A stretch of 26,034 bases of DNA from Saprospiraceae bacterium (GCA_023300835.1 JALZVB010000309.1:1-26034); one strand, 5' to 3'. Positions 1 through 8,621 are shown, counted from the stretch's first letter. Program-made: numbers and translations. Notes: generated by a model from the sequence alone, not told the origin.

Positions 1-358
<358 letters not shown>

Positions 359-449
359 CTTTTTTCTTTAATGAAATTGTGATTAATTATCCTAACTTGT
401 TAATACTTGATTTATAAAGATATAGGCTATACATAGTCGTTAATATAAT

Positions 450-497
450 CATTCTTAAATAGTTGACTGGTATGAGTTGACGTTTGAAGTAAGAATG
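450..497 (+). repeat. Inverted repeat in the 23S-5S spacer
   Basis: CATTCTTA at 450-457 is the exact reverse complement of TAAGAATG at 490-497, separated by 32 bases. In the precursor transcript this could form a stem just upstream of the 5S gene and serve as a processing site. A 7-base direct repeat (agttgac, 461-467 and 475-481) lies in the loop. The processing role is inference; an 8-bp match in AT-rich DNA could also be chance. Confidence 0.4.
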
Positions 498-505
498 AAA
501 AGACT

Positions 506-612
506 AGGTGGTTATAGCGAAGGGGTCCCACCTCTTACCATACCGAACAGAGAAGTTAAGCCCTTCAGCGCCGATGGTACTGCGAAAGCGGGAGAGTAGG
601 TCGCCGCCTTTT
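506..612 (+). rRNA. rrf: 5S ribosomal RNA
   Basis: The sequence has the 5S hallmarks: a GGUGGU..GCG start at 507, the conserved segment ccataccgaacagagaagttaag (about 538-560), and a 3' end GCCGCCU that pairs with AGGUGGU at 506-512 to close helix I. The length of about 105-110 nt fits. It is co-oriented with the 23S end and followed at once by a T run and a strong hairpin terminator. The ends are accurate to a few bases. Confidence 0.95.
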
Positions 613-619
613 TTATATG

Positions 620-660
620 AAAGCTCTATTGCAACAGCAGTAGGGCTTTCTCCTTTTATA
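620..660 (+). terminator. Intrinsic terminator of the rRNA operon
   Basis: A 13-bp stem (620-632 with 637-649) closes on a four-base loop, aaca. Every position pairs when two G-U pairs are counted. The downstream tail, ctccttttata, is T-rich. It lies about 10 bases after the 5S gene, as expected for the end of an rrn operon. Confidence 0.85.
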
Positions 661-1543
661 GTTTATAGTTAAGTTCAAAGGTTAAGTTCAAAAGTAGTAT
701 TGGATCAAGATGAGAGATAGTGGATAGAAACTACAGATTATTTCTCTTTGATCGCTTTCGGAAAACTAGGTTAACGATCAGCTTGTTTTGGGACTTATTC
801 GCTATCACTTTACAACTCAATGGAGTATTATTTATTAAGTTCTTTAAAAAAAAGAGGCAAACTACATTGTTGTTAGAGCGAATTTAGCGAAGTCACAGAG
901 AACACCATTTACCTCGAAGAGAAAGTCAATATTGATTTGTTTTGCTCATTGTAAACATTTTTTATTCTATGACTTCATATCGTAGCTTTTTAATAATATA
1001 TATAATCTTCAAAGTACTGGAAATTCATACCGAACATTTCAGCAAACGGGGATAATTTAAACAACTCCTATCAAGAAGTCCGATACTTAATCTTTAAAAG
1101 TCTAAAGAAATAGAAGCCAAATCAAAAGTCATGGGATCGGAGATATGTCTAATAGACTTAAAATAGCATATAATTAAAGCAGAAATATCTTCAAACAAAA
1201 AACTAGTATTATGGTATTATACCCCGTTGAAGTAGCCGGTTTCAAATCATACAATGCCCCGTAGCGAACAACAATCATATCATATATACTTAACTACCTC
1301 AAAAACAGAAGCAAAATTGCATTATAAGAATCATTTCTGTAGGTATATTCTTATTATATAAATGAAAAAATAATGACCATTAGATTCACTTAGTGATATG
1401 GCTTCTATGGTCTAACTAGGTATATAATGTGTTAATCTTCTTTCACTATCCAAAGTAACAAATATTCGATAGATACCTAAAAGAGGATAAGTCATAAAAA
1501 ATAAAATTTAATGACCTTAAGTGATACTGATAGTATTATTAGA
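661..1543. other. Long intergenic region, no gene recognised
   Basis: About 880 bases with no open frame of useful length on either strand. It is AT-rich and contains a perfect 12-base tandem duplication (gttaagttcaaa at 668-679 and 681-692) and several short AT-rich palindromes such as gtctaatagac near 1147. I saw no tRNA-like cloverleaf, no transposase fragment and no recognisable gene remnant. It sits between the rRNA operon terminator and the 3' end of the leftward DUF5606 gene. Confidence 0.6.
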
Positions 1544-1954
1544 CTACTTAGACTCTTTACTCTCATCCTTTTCGTCAAGTATGCCTTTTTCATTTAGACA
1601 GGTAAACCACTTGATTACTTTTTTCATATCCTTTATAGATACTTTGTCTTCGTCGTAGTTAGGTAGGACGCTTTCGAAATATTCTTCAATTTGATGTTTT
1701 TCTGACTTCGGATTTATAGGCGGGTTGTCAGCAAACTTATCTTTCATGTTTTGGAAAACTTGCTCAAGAGACTCTGTACCTTCTAGTGTATATATGGCAA
1801 CAGTACCTAAAGGTGTGAACTGATGCTTTCTTACGGAAAAGAATTTAGCTTTTTTCTGTTCGAAGCTTTCTAATATCATACCATTGCTGCGACTTGCAAC
1901 AATTTTAAAAAGGCCAGGTTGACCACTTACTGATAAATAAGGTTCTAAGTTCAT
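1544..1954 (-). CDS. DUF5606 family protein
   Basis: A 136-residue soluble protein. The N-terminus (LSVSGQPGLFKIVA, then GMILESFEQKKAKFF) matches the conserved start of the DUF5606 family, which is widespread in Bacteroidota and has no established function. The middle (residues 45-75) predicts as strand plus amphipathic helix. The C-terminal 30 residues are rich in Lys and Glu and probably disordered. There is no signal peptide or membrane segment, so it is likely cytoplasmic. It is the last gene of the leftward run, 113 bases beyond the glycosyltransferase. In other Bacteroidota I recall this family near def, ruvX or mazG; none of those is next to it here. The family call is fairly sure and the function unknown. 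Confidence 0.8.
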   Translation of the reverse strand: MNLEPYLSVSGQPGLFKIVASRSNGMILESFEQKKAKFFSVRKHQFTPLGTVAIYTLEGTESLEQVFQNMKDKFADNPPINPKSEKHQIEEYFESVLPNYDEDKVSIKDMKKVIKWFTCLNEKGILDEKDESKESK

Positions 1955-2067
1955 GGCTGCAATATAGGAATTTTTATATCTAAATTATACCAAGATCAAC
2001 GATGTATAATTATTACAAACGCCACGAGATAGAGTACATATTGTTTAGAGTATTTTATTAGAATTAG

Positions 2068-3219
2068 TCAGTTCACCGTCCTTCCTTTCCAAATATAATT
2101 TTTAATTAGTAAGCTTAGCGACCCAATAATGACTAAGTAGAGAGGATGTAAAATAAAAGACGATAAGAAATCTCGTATTTTGAAGGAATACTTAAGGTCA
2201 TTGCCTATCTCAGATAGGTATATTAGGTCAACAGTTATTTTAATAAATAAATGTAAAAAGAATAGAGATAGAGCTGTTGAACTAAAAAACCAAGTGAGCG
2301 GTATGTGAATGAGGAGAAAAAATGCATTAACAAAGGGAACGATCATCATCATTAGCATTTTAAGGCTTGACGTATTTTTATTTTTTGTTGCCCATCTTAT
2401 ACGTTGCTGATATAAATCTCGAATATTAGTTTGTGCTTTAGTATGGACTATAATATTTGGGTTTTTAAGGAAAAGTATTTTAGTGTTTTTGTTTTCAGAT
2501 AACTTATTGATAGTGTATATGTCATCCCCTGAAGCTTGTTTACTGTCATTGAATTGTACTAATTCTTTTTTATAAATCATGTTTGCGCCATTAGCCATAT
2601 ACCAAGAACGTGACTGGATACCTGCACCTGTTACCCCCATCATTCCAATAAAGTCTAGTTGTTGGAAACTTGTGATAATTGTATCTGAGTTATTAAATAA
2701 AACGGGACCTGCAATAAAGTCTGCGTCTGTATTATTAATTACAGTAAATAGCGTTTCTAAATAAGAACTGGGAATGACAACATCTCCGTCTAACTGTATG
2801 ATATATTCATTTTGGGCTTCAGCCAGAGCATGTTTCAAAGCAACTTTTTTGTAGGCATTGATACGGTCCTTTGTTTGTATATAGTCTTTAAGGTGTATAA
2901 GTTTTACTTTTTCTAAACACATTGATTTTATAAGAGAAACTGTCTCGTCTTCTGAGTAATCATCGATTACAATAATCTCAAACTCAACTCGGGCTATGTT
3001 TTTGTTTTTTATTATAGAGTTCAGACATGAAGTGATATTCTCTTCCTCGTTTCTAACTGGAATAATAAAAGAGAATGATGGAAGTTTCTTAGATCCAACC
3101 ACTGAAGTGTCCACATACGAAGGAATAGCCTTCCATTTTTCGAGGATAAAAATGACTAGGAAAACATATAAGCATATTATTATACTTGTAGTAGCAAGGT
3201 ATAAGAGTAAGATTGACAC
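2068..3219 (-). CDS. Membrane-anchored family 2 glycosyltransferase
   Basis: A 383-residue processive-type glycosyltransferase. An N-terminal transmembrane helix (about 5-27) precedes a GT-A domain. That domain shows FIIPVRNEEENI (51-62), IIVIDDYSEDET (82-93), the DxD-like LDGDVV with D144 and D146, a GDD at 231-233 in the place of the usual catalytic acid, and QxxRW (Q272 to W276). Three hydrophobic segments follow at about 288-310, 312-335 and 350-375. This order is that of inner-membrane GT2 enzymes, which polymerise or transfer sugars from nucleotide donors at the cytoplasmic face for lipid, carotenoid or polysaccharide glycosylation. The substrate cannot be told from sequence. The gene starts 10 bases after the stop of the small membrane protein upstream, so the two are almost certainly cotranscribed. 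No sugar-pathway genes lie nearby. Confidence 0.88.
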   Translation of the reverse strand: MSILLLYLATTSIIICLYVFLVIFILEKWKAIPSYVDTSVVGSKKLPSFSFIIPVRNEEENITSCLNSIIKNKNIARVEFEIIVIDDYSEDETVSLIKSMCLEKVKLIHLKDYIQTKDRINAYKKVALKHALAEAQNEYIIQLDGDVVIPSSYLETLFTVINNTDADFIAGPVLFNNSDTIITSFQQLDFIGMMGVTGAGIQSRSWYMANGANMIYKKELVQFNDSKQASGDDIYTINKLSENKNTKILFLKNPNIIVHTKAQTNIRDLYQQRIRWATKNKNTSSLKMLMMMIVPFVNAFFLLIHIPLTWFFSSTALSLFFLHLFIKITVDLIYLSEIGNDLKYSFKIRDFLSSFILHPLYLVIIGSLSLLIKNYIWKGRTVN

Positions 3220-3229
3220 TGGTTATTGA

Positions 3230-3736
3230 TCAAAATAAATCTTCATAATCATTTCCTTTTTGTGAGGACTTTCTGGCCTGTGTTCTTATTTCTGGTTGTC
3301 TTTTAGATTGGTATTTGTCAAGATCCTCTAGGTCTAAAAAGTCATCTGATTCTTCCTTATTTACTTCTTTGTACTTTATATACTCTCCTTCTTTAGAAGT
3401 TTTGGCAGCTCCTGGATTAGTCTTCTTGAACTTTCGTGAAGCGTATGCCTTAAATGCTAACCATGCAGATACAAGCGGCCAACCTACAAATGTTAAACAG
3501 CCATATAGTATGCCTTTGGCGGGTTCCTTTTTTATGGTACCCATTATCCAATTGAAATAACTGGTAACGACCTTGTAGTCAAAAATAAGAGCAAGTAGGA
3601 AAAGAGGAATGGAAAACCATGATAAAACAGAAAAGACCATGCTCACAGTCTGGAACAAGAGATATATCATAAAGGCGAAAAAAAGAAGCGCGATAGCCCC
3701 GCCTATGACGCTTGTATTAGATTTCTTTATAGCCAT
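3230..3736 (-). CDS. Small membrane protein, function unknown
   Basis: A 168-residue protein. Two closely spaced hydrophobic segments (about 11-33 and 36-50) are followed by a third (about 75-94, with GWPLVSAW). The C-terminal 75 residues are hydrophilic and charged, with acidic (about 127-140) and basic (about 143-160) stretches. I do not recognise a named family. The layout suggests an inner-membrane protein with a cytoplasmic tail. It lies directly upstream of the glycosyltransferase (10-base gap) and 121 bases downstream of the ABC exporter, so a role linked to one of these is possible but not shown. The ATG at 3734-3736 is preferred because the first hydrophobic helix follows ten mostly polar residues. 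Confidence 0.75.
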   Translation of the reverse strand: MAIKKSNTSVIGGAIALLFFAFMIYLLFQTVSMVFSVLSWFSIPLFLLALIFDYKVVTSYFNWIMGTIKKEPAKGILYGCLTFVGWPLVSAWLAFKAYASRKFKKTNPGAAKTSKEGEYIKYKEVNKEESDDFLDLEDLDKYQSKRQPEIRTQARKSSQKGNDYEDLF

Positions 3737-3857
3737 GGTCTGAAATTATTGAATCGTAATGAGAAATATTATACAAATGACCCTAAACATCTAAAATATA
3801 AAATCTAGGACCTCTTTTTTAGTAAATACTTTATTATAAACTTAAAATCGTAGTCTT

Positions 3858-5624
3858 TTAGACATTAGACTCCAAAGACTGTGAAAACTGCTTTTGATAT
3901 AGTTTTCTGTATGCGCCATCTTTAGAATTGAGTAATTGTTCGTGAGATCCTTGCTCTACAATATTCCCACTATCTAATACAAGAATATTGTCTGCGTGCC
4001 TAATCGTTGACAACCTATGTGCAATTATTATGGAGGTTCTTTTTTGGATAAGCTTTTCTATTGCATATTGTATAATTGCTTCAGTTTCAGAATCGATTGA
4101 TGATGTGGCTTCATCTAAGATAAGAATATCTGGGTCAAAGACTAGTGCTCTGACAAAAGAAATAAGTTGTTTCTGGCCCATGGATAGATTGGAACCTCTT
4201 TCAGTAATTACAAAGTCGTATCCACCAGGTAGTTGTTCAATATAACTATGTGCGCCTATTGTTTTAGAAGCTTCTATAACCTGCTCTGGTGTTATGGATG
4301 GATCTCGAAGCGTTATGTTCTCCATAACGGTTCCTGTAAATAGGAAAACGTCTTGGAGTACCATCGCAACACGATCTCTAAGGCTTTTAATTTTATACTC
4401 ATTAATGTCTTTGTTATCAATGAATATTTTGCCTGATTGGATTTCGTAAAACTTATTGAGAATATTGATTATTGTTGATTTGCCAGAGCCGGTACTACCT
4501 ACAATCGCCATAGTCTTGCCAGGTAATAACTCAAATGAGATATCATTAAGCACATAGTTCGTTTCATCATAGGCAAAGGACACATTTTCAAAACGCAGAT
4601 GACCATCAATATTATTAGCTTCCAGTGTTCCAGTATCCTTTATGATTTCATCGTTTTCTAATAACGAAAAGACACGTTCTGCCGCAACTAGCCCCATCTG
4701 TAGTGTATTAAACTTATCTGCAAGCATTCTGACCGGTCTGAACAACATATTAAGGTATAGGGGAAATGCGACAAATGCACCTATTGAGATATTCATATCC
4801 CAGATACCTTTTGCACCGAAAAAAACAAGGAGAGACATTGCAAAAGCAGAAATCATACTAACAACAGGGAAGAAGATAGCGTAATATTCAATCGCATCTA
4901 GGTTAGCTTTTGTATATTTTCTATTTATTTTTCTAAACTTTTTAGATTCCTTTTTTTCGGCATTGAACATTTGGACAACCTGCATGCCCGTAATCTGCTC
5001 TTGTAGAAACGAGTTCATATTTGATATCTCTGTTCTAACATTTTTGAACGCTACTTTTACTTTTTCTTTGAAAATATAAGTAGCGATAGCCATAAGCGGT
5101 AAAGTAACAATACTTATAAGTGCTAACCTCCAGCTCGTATAGAACATAAAACTGATTACGGCAATAATACCTAACACATCAGCTGCGATGTTAAGTACTC
5201 CTTGGGTGAATACTTCATTTATCACCTGTACATCACTGATTGTACGCGTTGTTATTTTACCAATTGGGGTTTGATCAAAGAACCTTAACCTTATATTAGA
5301 TATATGTTTAAATACCCTTACTCTGAGGTCCTTTATGACGGACTGTCCCAGTAATGCAGAGTAATATATAAAGGCATACCTTAAAAAGACAGTTAGAAAT
5401 AAAAACACTAAATAAACAAAACACAGATGTATAAGCCCAGGAATATCATTGAGTGCAATATGATCATCTATCATTTTATTGATAAGAAAGGGCTTGACTG
5501 ATGATATGGGTGCAAGAAATAAAGCGACCATAACACAGAATAAGAACAAACGGTTATAAGGTTTGGCTAAACCAAGTACTTTCTTGAGAACAATCCAATC
5601 AATATGTTTACTTTTTTCTTCCAT
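3858..5624 (-). CDS. ABC exporter, fused permease and ATPase (MdlB/MsbA-like)
   Basis: A 588-residue half-transporter of the type I exporter fold. The transmembrane domain (about 20-310) has six helices and the coupling sequence FFDQTPIGKITTR (115-127). The nucleotide-binding domain follows: Walker A GSTGSGKST (376-384), Q-loop Q424, signature LSMGQ (480-484), Walker B ILILDE with catalytic E505, and H-loop H536. All catalytic residues are present, so it should work as a homodimer or with a second half-transporter. The LSMGQKQL signature and overall shape are closest, by eye, to MdlB/SmdB-type multidrug or lipid exporters. The substrate is not deducible. It is divergent from the rhomboid gene (153 bases between starts) and leads the leftward group with the small membrane protein and glycosyltransferase, so export of a glycosylated lipid is one possible reading. 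Confidence 0.92.
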   Translation of the reverse strand: MEEKSKHIDWIVLKKVLGLAKPYNRLFLFCVMVALFLAPISSVKPFLINKMIDDHIALNDIPGLIHLCFVYLVFLFLTVFLRYAFIYYSALLGQSVIKDLRVRVFKHISNIRLRFFDQTPIGKITTRTISDVQVINEVFTQGVLNIAADVLGIIAVISFMFYTSWRLALISIVTLPLMAIATYIFKEKVKVAFKNVRTEISNMNSFLQEQITGMQVVQMFNAEKKESKKFRKINRKYTKANLDAIEYYAIFFPVVSMISAFAMSLLVFFGAKGIWDMNISIGAFVAFPLYLNMLFRPVRMLADKFNTLQMGLVAAERVFSLLENDEIIKDTGTLEANNIDGHLRFENVSFAYDETNYVLNDISFELLPGKTMAIVGSTGSGKSTIINILNKFYEIQSGKIFIDNKDINEYKIKSLRDRVAMVLQDVFLFTGTVMENITLRDPSITPEQVIEASKTIGAHSYIEQLPGGYDFVITERGSNLSMGQKQLISFVRALVFDPDILILDEATSSIDSETEAIIQYAIEKLIQKRTSIIIAHRLSTIRHADNILVLDSGNIVEQGSHEQLLNSKDGAYRKLYQKQFSQSLESNV

Positions 5625-5777
5625 CTCTAAGGGAACAAAGATAAACCTCCACTGGTTCTATCGAAATGAATTCTTATTAATCTCAAGCGTTTAGTTGTGG
5701 AACTACTTTTTATAATCAGGTTAAAATGTTAATTACTTATTATATATTACGCAACTTCAAAGTCTTAATTATAAGAG

Positions 5778-6449
5778 ATGATTTTTCCTATAGGTGATGA
5801 TAATATAGTAGGCGGTTGCAAGCCGATAGTTTCTTACACATTGATAGTACTCAATGTTCTCTTTTGGATCTATGAGTTAACGTTAGGAAGCCAAGAGTTT
5901 GGTTGGTTCCTAAATGAGCTAGGGAGTATTCCTAATGAAATTACGAGTGGAGAGGACCTGTATACATTGTTTACTTCAATGTTTCTGCATGCTGGTTGGC
6001 TGCATATTATAGGCAATATGCTTTCTCTTTGGATATTTGCTGATAATATAGAAGCCATTGTAGGAAGTAAGCTTTTTCTAGGACTTTATGTTGTTGGAGG
6101 CCTTTTCGCATCTTTTTGCCATGTATTGTCAGATACTGATTCATTGCTTCCTATGGTAGGGGCAAGTGGAGCAATTGCGGCAATAATGGGTACCTATATA
6201 ATTATGTTTCCTAAATCTAGAGTAAAAACCTTGATAATCTTTTTCCCAGTATACTTTCCCGCGGTTACATTTTTGGGCTTATGGTTTGTAGGAGAATTGC
6301 TAAGCGGGGTGGGAGAGATAAGGAGTGCCGGGCCAGATGCTGGTGGTGTTGCTTATTGGGCACATATTGGTGGTTTTGTCTTCGGGGTAATAGCAGGTTT
6401 AATTTTTAAAAATAAATTTGGAGACAAATACAGTTACACAACGGTATAA
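5778..6449 (+). CDS. Rhomboid family intramembrane serine protease
   Basis: A 223-residue polytopic membrane protein with about six transmembrane helices. The rhomboid signature is complete: HxxxN in helix 2 (H76 and N80, preceded by H71), the nucleophile in GASG (S130), and the dyad histidine in AHIGGF (H196). Rhomboids cleave single-pass membrane proteins within the bilayer. The length and the motif order (HAGWLHIIGNMLSLW, then GxSG, then AHIGG) are typical of the compact bacterial form. No adjacent gene suggests a substrate. It is transcribed alone: the ABC exporter is divergent upstream, and about 290 bases follow before a terminator-like hairpin. Confidence 0.93.
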   Translation: MIFPIGDDNIVGGCKPIVSYTLIVLNVLFWIYELTLGSQEFGWFLNELGSIPNEITSGEDLYTLFTSMFLHAGWLHIIGNMLSLWIFADNIEAIVGSKLFLGLYVVGGLFASFCHVLSDTDSLLPMVGASGAIAAIMGTYIIMFPKSRVKTLIIFFPVYFPAVTFLGLWFVGELLSGVGEIRSAGPDAGGVAYWAHIGGFVFGVIAGLIFKNKFGDKYSYTTV

Positions 6450-6741
6450 AAGTAAGGAAGTAGCTTGGTTAAAACCAAATCGCTAATAAATCAACCTTAT
6501 ATCCCCCCAAAACATTAAATGTTAATGTTTTTATCAGAAACAGTAGTTAAAGTAGAGCTTTTGTAGATCTAGCTACATCTAGAATATTAACTTTATAGTG
6601 TGATCACAAATAAAAAGAGTTATAGAAAATAAAAATTTAATTCCGATCATTACTTTTTTAGAAACTTATAGTCTAAAAGATGTAACCATCCAGAAACTTA
6701 AGAAATAAAGAAGTAAGTCAAGATAGGAATTGATCAGCATT
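6450..6741. other. Intergenic region after the rhomboid gene, no gene seen
   Basis: About 290 AT-rich bases with no open frame of note. A short palindrome, TTGGTT-AA-AACCAA, lies at 6465-6478, and another AT-only one near 6510-6528. Because a terminator-like hairpin ends the region at 6779, this stretch is either a long 3' UTR of the rhomboid mRNA or an independent small RNA; the sequence alone does not decide. Confidence 0.5.
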
Positions 6742-6787
6742 ACTAAAAGGACCTTGCAAACGTGTTTAGGTCCTTTAGTTTATTTAA
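6742..6787 (+). terminator. Terminator-like hairpin upstream of the DinB gene
   Basis: The arm actaaaaggacct (6742-6754) pairs with aggtcctttagt (6768-6779). This gives 12 base pairs with one bulged A and a 13-base loop. The rightward tail is T-rich (ttattta). The nearest upstream rightward gene ends 293 bases before it. Confidence 0.65.
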
Positions 6788-6820
6788 GACCCTGCTTCTT
6801 ATCAGAATCTTAAACTTATA

Positions 6821-6850
6821 ATTAATTTCATTTTTAAAACTGAAATTAAT
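6821..6850. promoter_or_regulatory. Perfect 10-bp inverted repeat overlapping the DinB start codon
   Basis: ATTAATTTCA (6821-6830) and TGAAATTAAT (6841-6850) are exact reverse complements around a 10-base spacer, tttttaaaac. The right arm includes the first two bases of the ATG at 6849-6851. It could be a repressor operator or an mRNA hairpin that hides the start codon. Only two of ten pairs are G-C, so its RNA stability is modest. Confidence 0.45.
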
Positions 6851-7364
6851 GCTTAGCACGAAACCAACTCCACAAGAATACCCCTCCTTTTATAAAACAT
6901 ACATTGACCTCTGTCCGGAAGACTTAGTTCCTTTTCTTAAGCAACAGATCAGGGAATATATAGAACTACTTAATACTATAGACGAAAGTCAATTACGCTA
7001 CTCTTATGCTCCAGGAAAATGGGACATAGGAACTGTAATTCAACATGTTATAGACACGGAAGTAGTTTTTTCATATAGAGCATTAGCAATTTCTAGAGGA
7101 GAGAAACAAAACCTTCCAGGTTTTGACCAAGATGACTATGTTACTAATTCAAAGGTTAGGAAATTGTCTAGAAATGAATATTCAAGTTACTTGGAAACAG
7201 TAAGGTCCAACAGTACACATCTTATAGCATCTCTTGATCCAGAATCCTGGGGGACAACAGGTAGTGCAAGTGGTAACCCAGTTGCCTTGAGAGCTATTCC
7301 TTACATGATAGGAGGTCATGCACAACACCACTTGAATATTTTGAAAGAAAAATACCTGATATAG
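6849..7364 (+). CDS. DinB family metal-binding protein
   Basis: A 171-residue four-helix-bundle protein of the DinB/YfiT group. The three metal-ligand histidines are visible: H66 in IQHVIDTE, and H157 and H161 in GGHAQHH. The flanking APGKWDIGTVIQHV and IPYMIGGHAQHHLNIL are characteristic. Family members include thiol-dependent transferases (bacillithiol or mycothiol S-transferases) and many proteins of unknown role. The name does not mean DNA polymerase IV. No thiol-biosynthesis gene is nearby, so the substrate is open. The radical SAM gene starts 12 bases after the stop and is probably in the same operon. The start at 6849 coincides with the right arm of an inverted repeat, described separately. 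Confidence 0.88.
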   Translation: MLSTKPTPQEYPSFYKTYIDLCPEDLVPFLKQQIREYIELLNTIDESQLRYSYAPGKWDIGTVIQHVIDTEVVFSYRALAISRGEKQNLPGFDQDDYVTNSKVRKLSRNEYSSYLETVRSNSTHLIASLDPESWGTTGSASGNPVALRAIPYMIGGHAQHHLNILKEKYLI

Positions 7365-7376
7365 TATTACGGAGTA

Positions 7377-8402
7377 ATGGCTAAGCTTTATAAAAAAGAC
7401 ATATTAAACTTTATAACCCACTTAACACCACGTCGTGTATGGAATGCACTACTGCTAGTGTCGTCATACTTTCTATCTAAGTATCTGAAAAGACCGATAC
7501 AATGGGGCTACCCAATGACGCTTTCGTTTGAACCAACAACAGCATGCAACTTGAGATGCCCGGAATGCCCGAGTGGACTGAGGTCGTTCTCAAGGACAAC
7601 AGGAAACTTAAAAGAAGATTTTTTTAGAAAAACCATAGATCAAGTCTCAAAGAAGCTGATCTATTTGATATTTTATTTCCAAGGAGAGCCATACATTAAC
7701 CCTAAGTTTCTGCAAATGGTAAAGTATGCAAACAAGAAAGGGTTATATACAATAACGTCTACGAATGGCCATTTTCTTGACAAAAAAAACTGTGTAGCAA
7801 CTGTTGAGTCAAGGTTAGATAGAATAATAATATCAATAGACGGGACGACACAAGAAACATATGAACAATATCGTATAGGAGGAAACCTAAGTCAGGTTAT
7901 TGAAGGTGCAAAAAGGATGGTAGCGACTAAACGAGAAATGAAGTCAGTGCTTCCACATATAGTGTTCCAATTCCTCGTCGTAAAGCCCAATGAACATCAA
8001 ATAAAAGAGATCTATTCTCTTGCGAATAATATAGGTGTAGATGAAGTAAAGTTAAAAACTGCCCAAATCTATGATTATAAAGAAGGACATTCACTCATTC
8101 CAACCATTGAAAAATACTCTAGATACAAAAAACAATCAGATGGCACTTATGCGCTTAAATATAGCCTAGTGGATCATTGCTGGAAGTTGTGGCATGCCTG
8201 CGTAATTACGTGGAATGGAATTGTTGTTCCCTGTTGTTTTGACAAAGATGCTAAGCACAGACTTGGTGATGTCAACAATAACGACTTTGTAGATATATGG
8301 AAAGGCGAGGCTTTCAATGCCTTTAGGGCCAAAGTGTTAAAGGGTCGAAAAGAAATAGATATTTGCCAAAACTGCTCAGAAGGATGTAAAGTTTGGGCTT
8401 GA
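7377..8402 (+). CDS. Radical SAM/SPASM domain protein
   Basis: A 341-residue enzyme. The radical SAM cluster motif CxxxCxxC is at C57, C61 and C64 (TTACNLRCPEC). It is followed by a TIM-barrel-like core with the glycine-rich IFYFQGEPYINP segment and a TSTNG strand. The C-terminal third has the cysteines of a SPASM domain (C268, C275, C286, C287, C330, C333, C337), which bind auxiliary Fe-S clusters. SPASM proteins modify peptides, proteins or small molecules by radical chemistry. I found no short precursor-peptide gene within 220 bases on either side, so a peptide-maturation role is not supported. It starts 12 bases after the DinB-family gene, implying coexpression. A terminator follows 70 bases after the stop. 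The fold is certain; the substrate is unknown. Confidence 0.92.
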   Translation: MAKLYKKDILNFITHLTPRRVWNALLLVSSYFLSKYLKRPIQWGYPMTLSFEPTTACNLRCPECPSGLRSFSRTTGNLKEDFFRKTIDQVSKKLIYLIFYFQGEPYINPKFLQMVKYANKKGLYTITSTNGHFLDKKNCVATVESRLDRIIISIDGTTQETYEQYRIGGNLSQVIEGAKRMVATKREMKSVLPHIVFQFLVVKPNEHQIKEIYSLANNIGVDEVKLKTAQIYDYKEGHSLIPTIEKYSRYKKQSDGTYALKYSLVDHCWKLWHACVITWNGIVVPCCFDKDAKHRLGDVNNNDFVDIWKGEAFNAFRAKVLKGRKEIDICQNCSEGCKVWA

Positions 8403-8471
8403 TTTAAAACAGATGCAAATCTTCAGTATTTTATTAAATACCACATCATTTCACTAATGAACAAGCGGATT

Positions 8472-8492
8472 GCTTGATAATCAAGCCTTTTT
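8472..8492 (+). terminator. Intrinsic terminator after the DinB/radical SAM pair
   Basis: A compact hairpin GCTTGA-TAA-TCAAGC (8472-8486) is followed by C and five T residues (8488-8492). It lies 70 bases beyond the radical SAM stop and marks the end of this operon. Confidence 0.7.
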
Positions 8493-8580
8493 GCCTAAAT
8501 TTGACGTTCCCCTATAAATGTTTTTTGATGTCTCAATGAGGAGAATATCAATTTTAAGACTGCTTTATTAAAGTGTTTAA

Positions 8581-8610
8581 TTGTAAAGATTAAATGCAAA
8601 ACTATTTTGG
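8581..8610 (+). promoter_or_regulatory. Bacteroidota-type promoter for the TPR gene
   Basis: TTG at 8581-8583, a 19-base spacer and TATTTTGG at 8603-8610 closely resemble the Bacteroides -33/-7 consensus (TTG and TAnnTTTG). It lies after the preceding terminator and 11 bases before the ATG at 8622, so the predicted mRNA leader would be only about 5 bases. Confidence 0.45.
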
Positions 8611-8621
8611 AAAACTGAGAA

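Noticed and set aside
359..505. Possible tRNA between the 23S and 5S genes
   Set aside because: No TTC-arm sequence, CCA end or cloverleaf can be drawn in the 145-base AT-rich spacer.
2579..3229. Two plus-strand open frames (2579-2764 and 2996-3229)
   Set aside because: They are antisense to the glycosyltransferase, whose motifs are clear. Their translations show no domain and the composition is that of a shadow frame.
6849..7364. Reading DinB as DNA polymerase IV
   Set aside because: The protein has the three-histidine DinB/YfiT bundle and none of the Y-family polymerase motifs.
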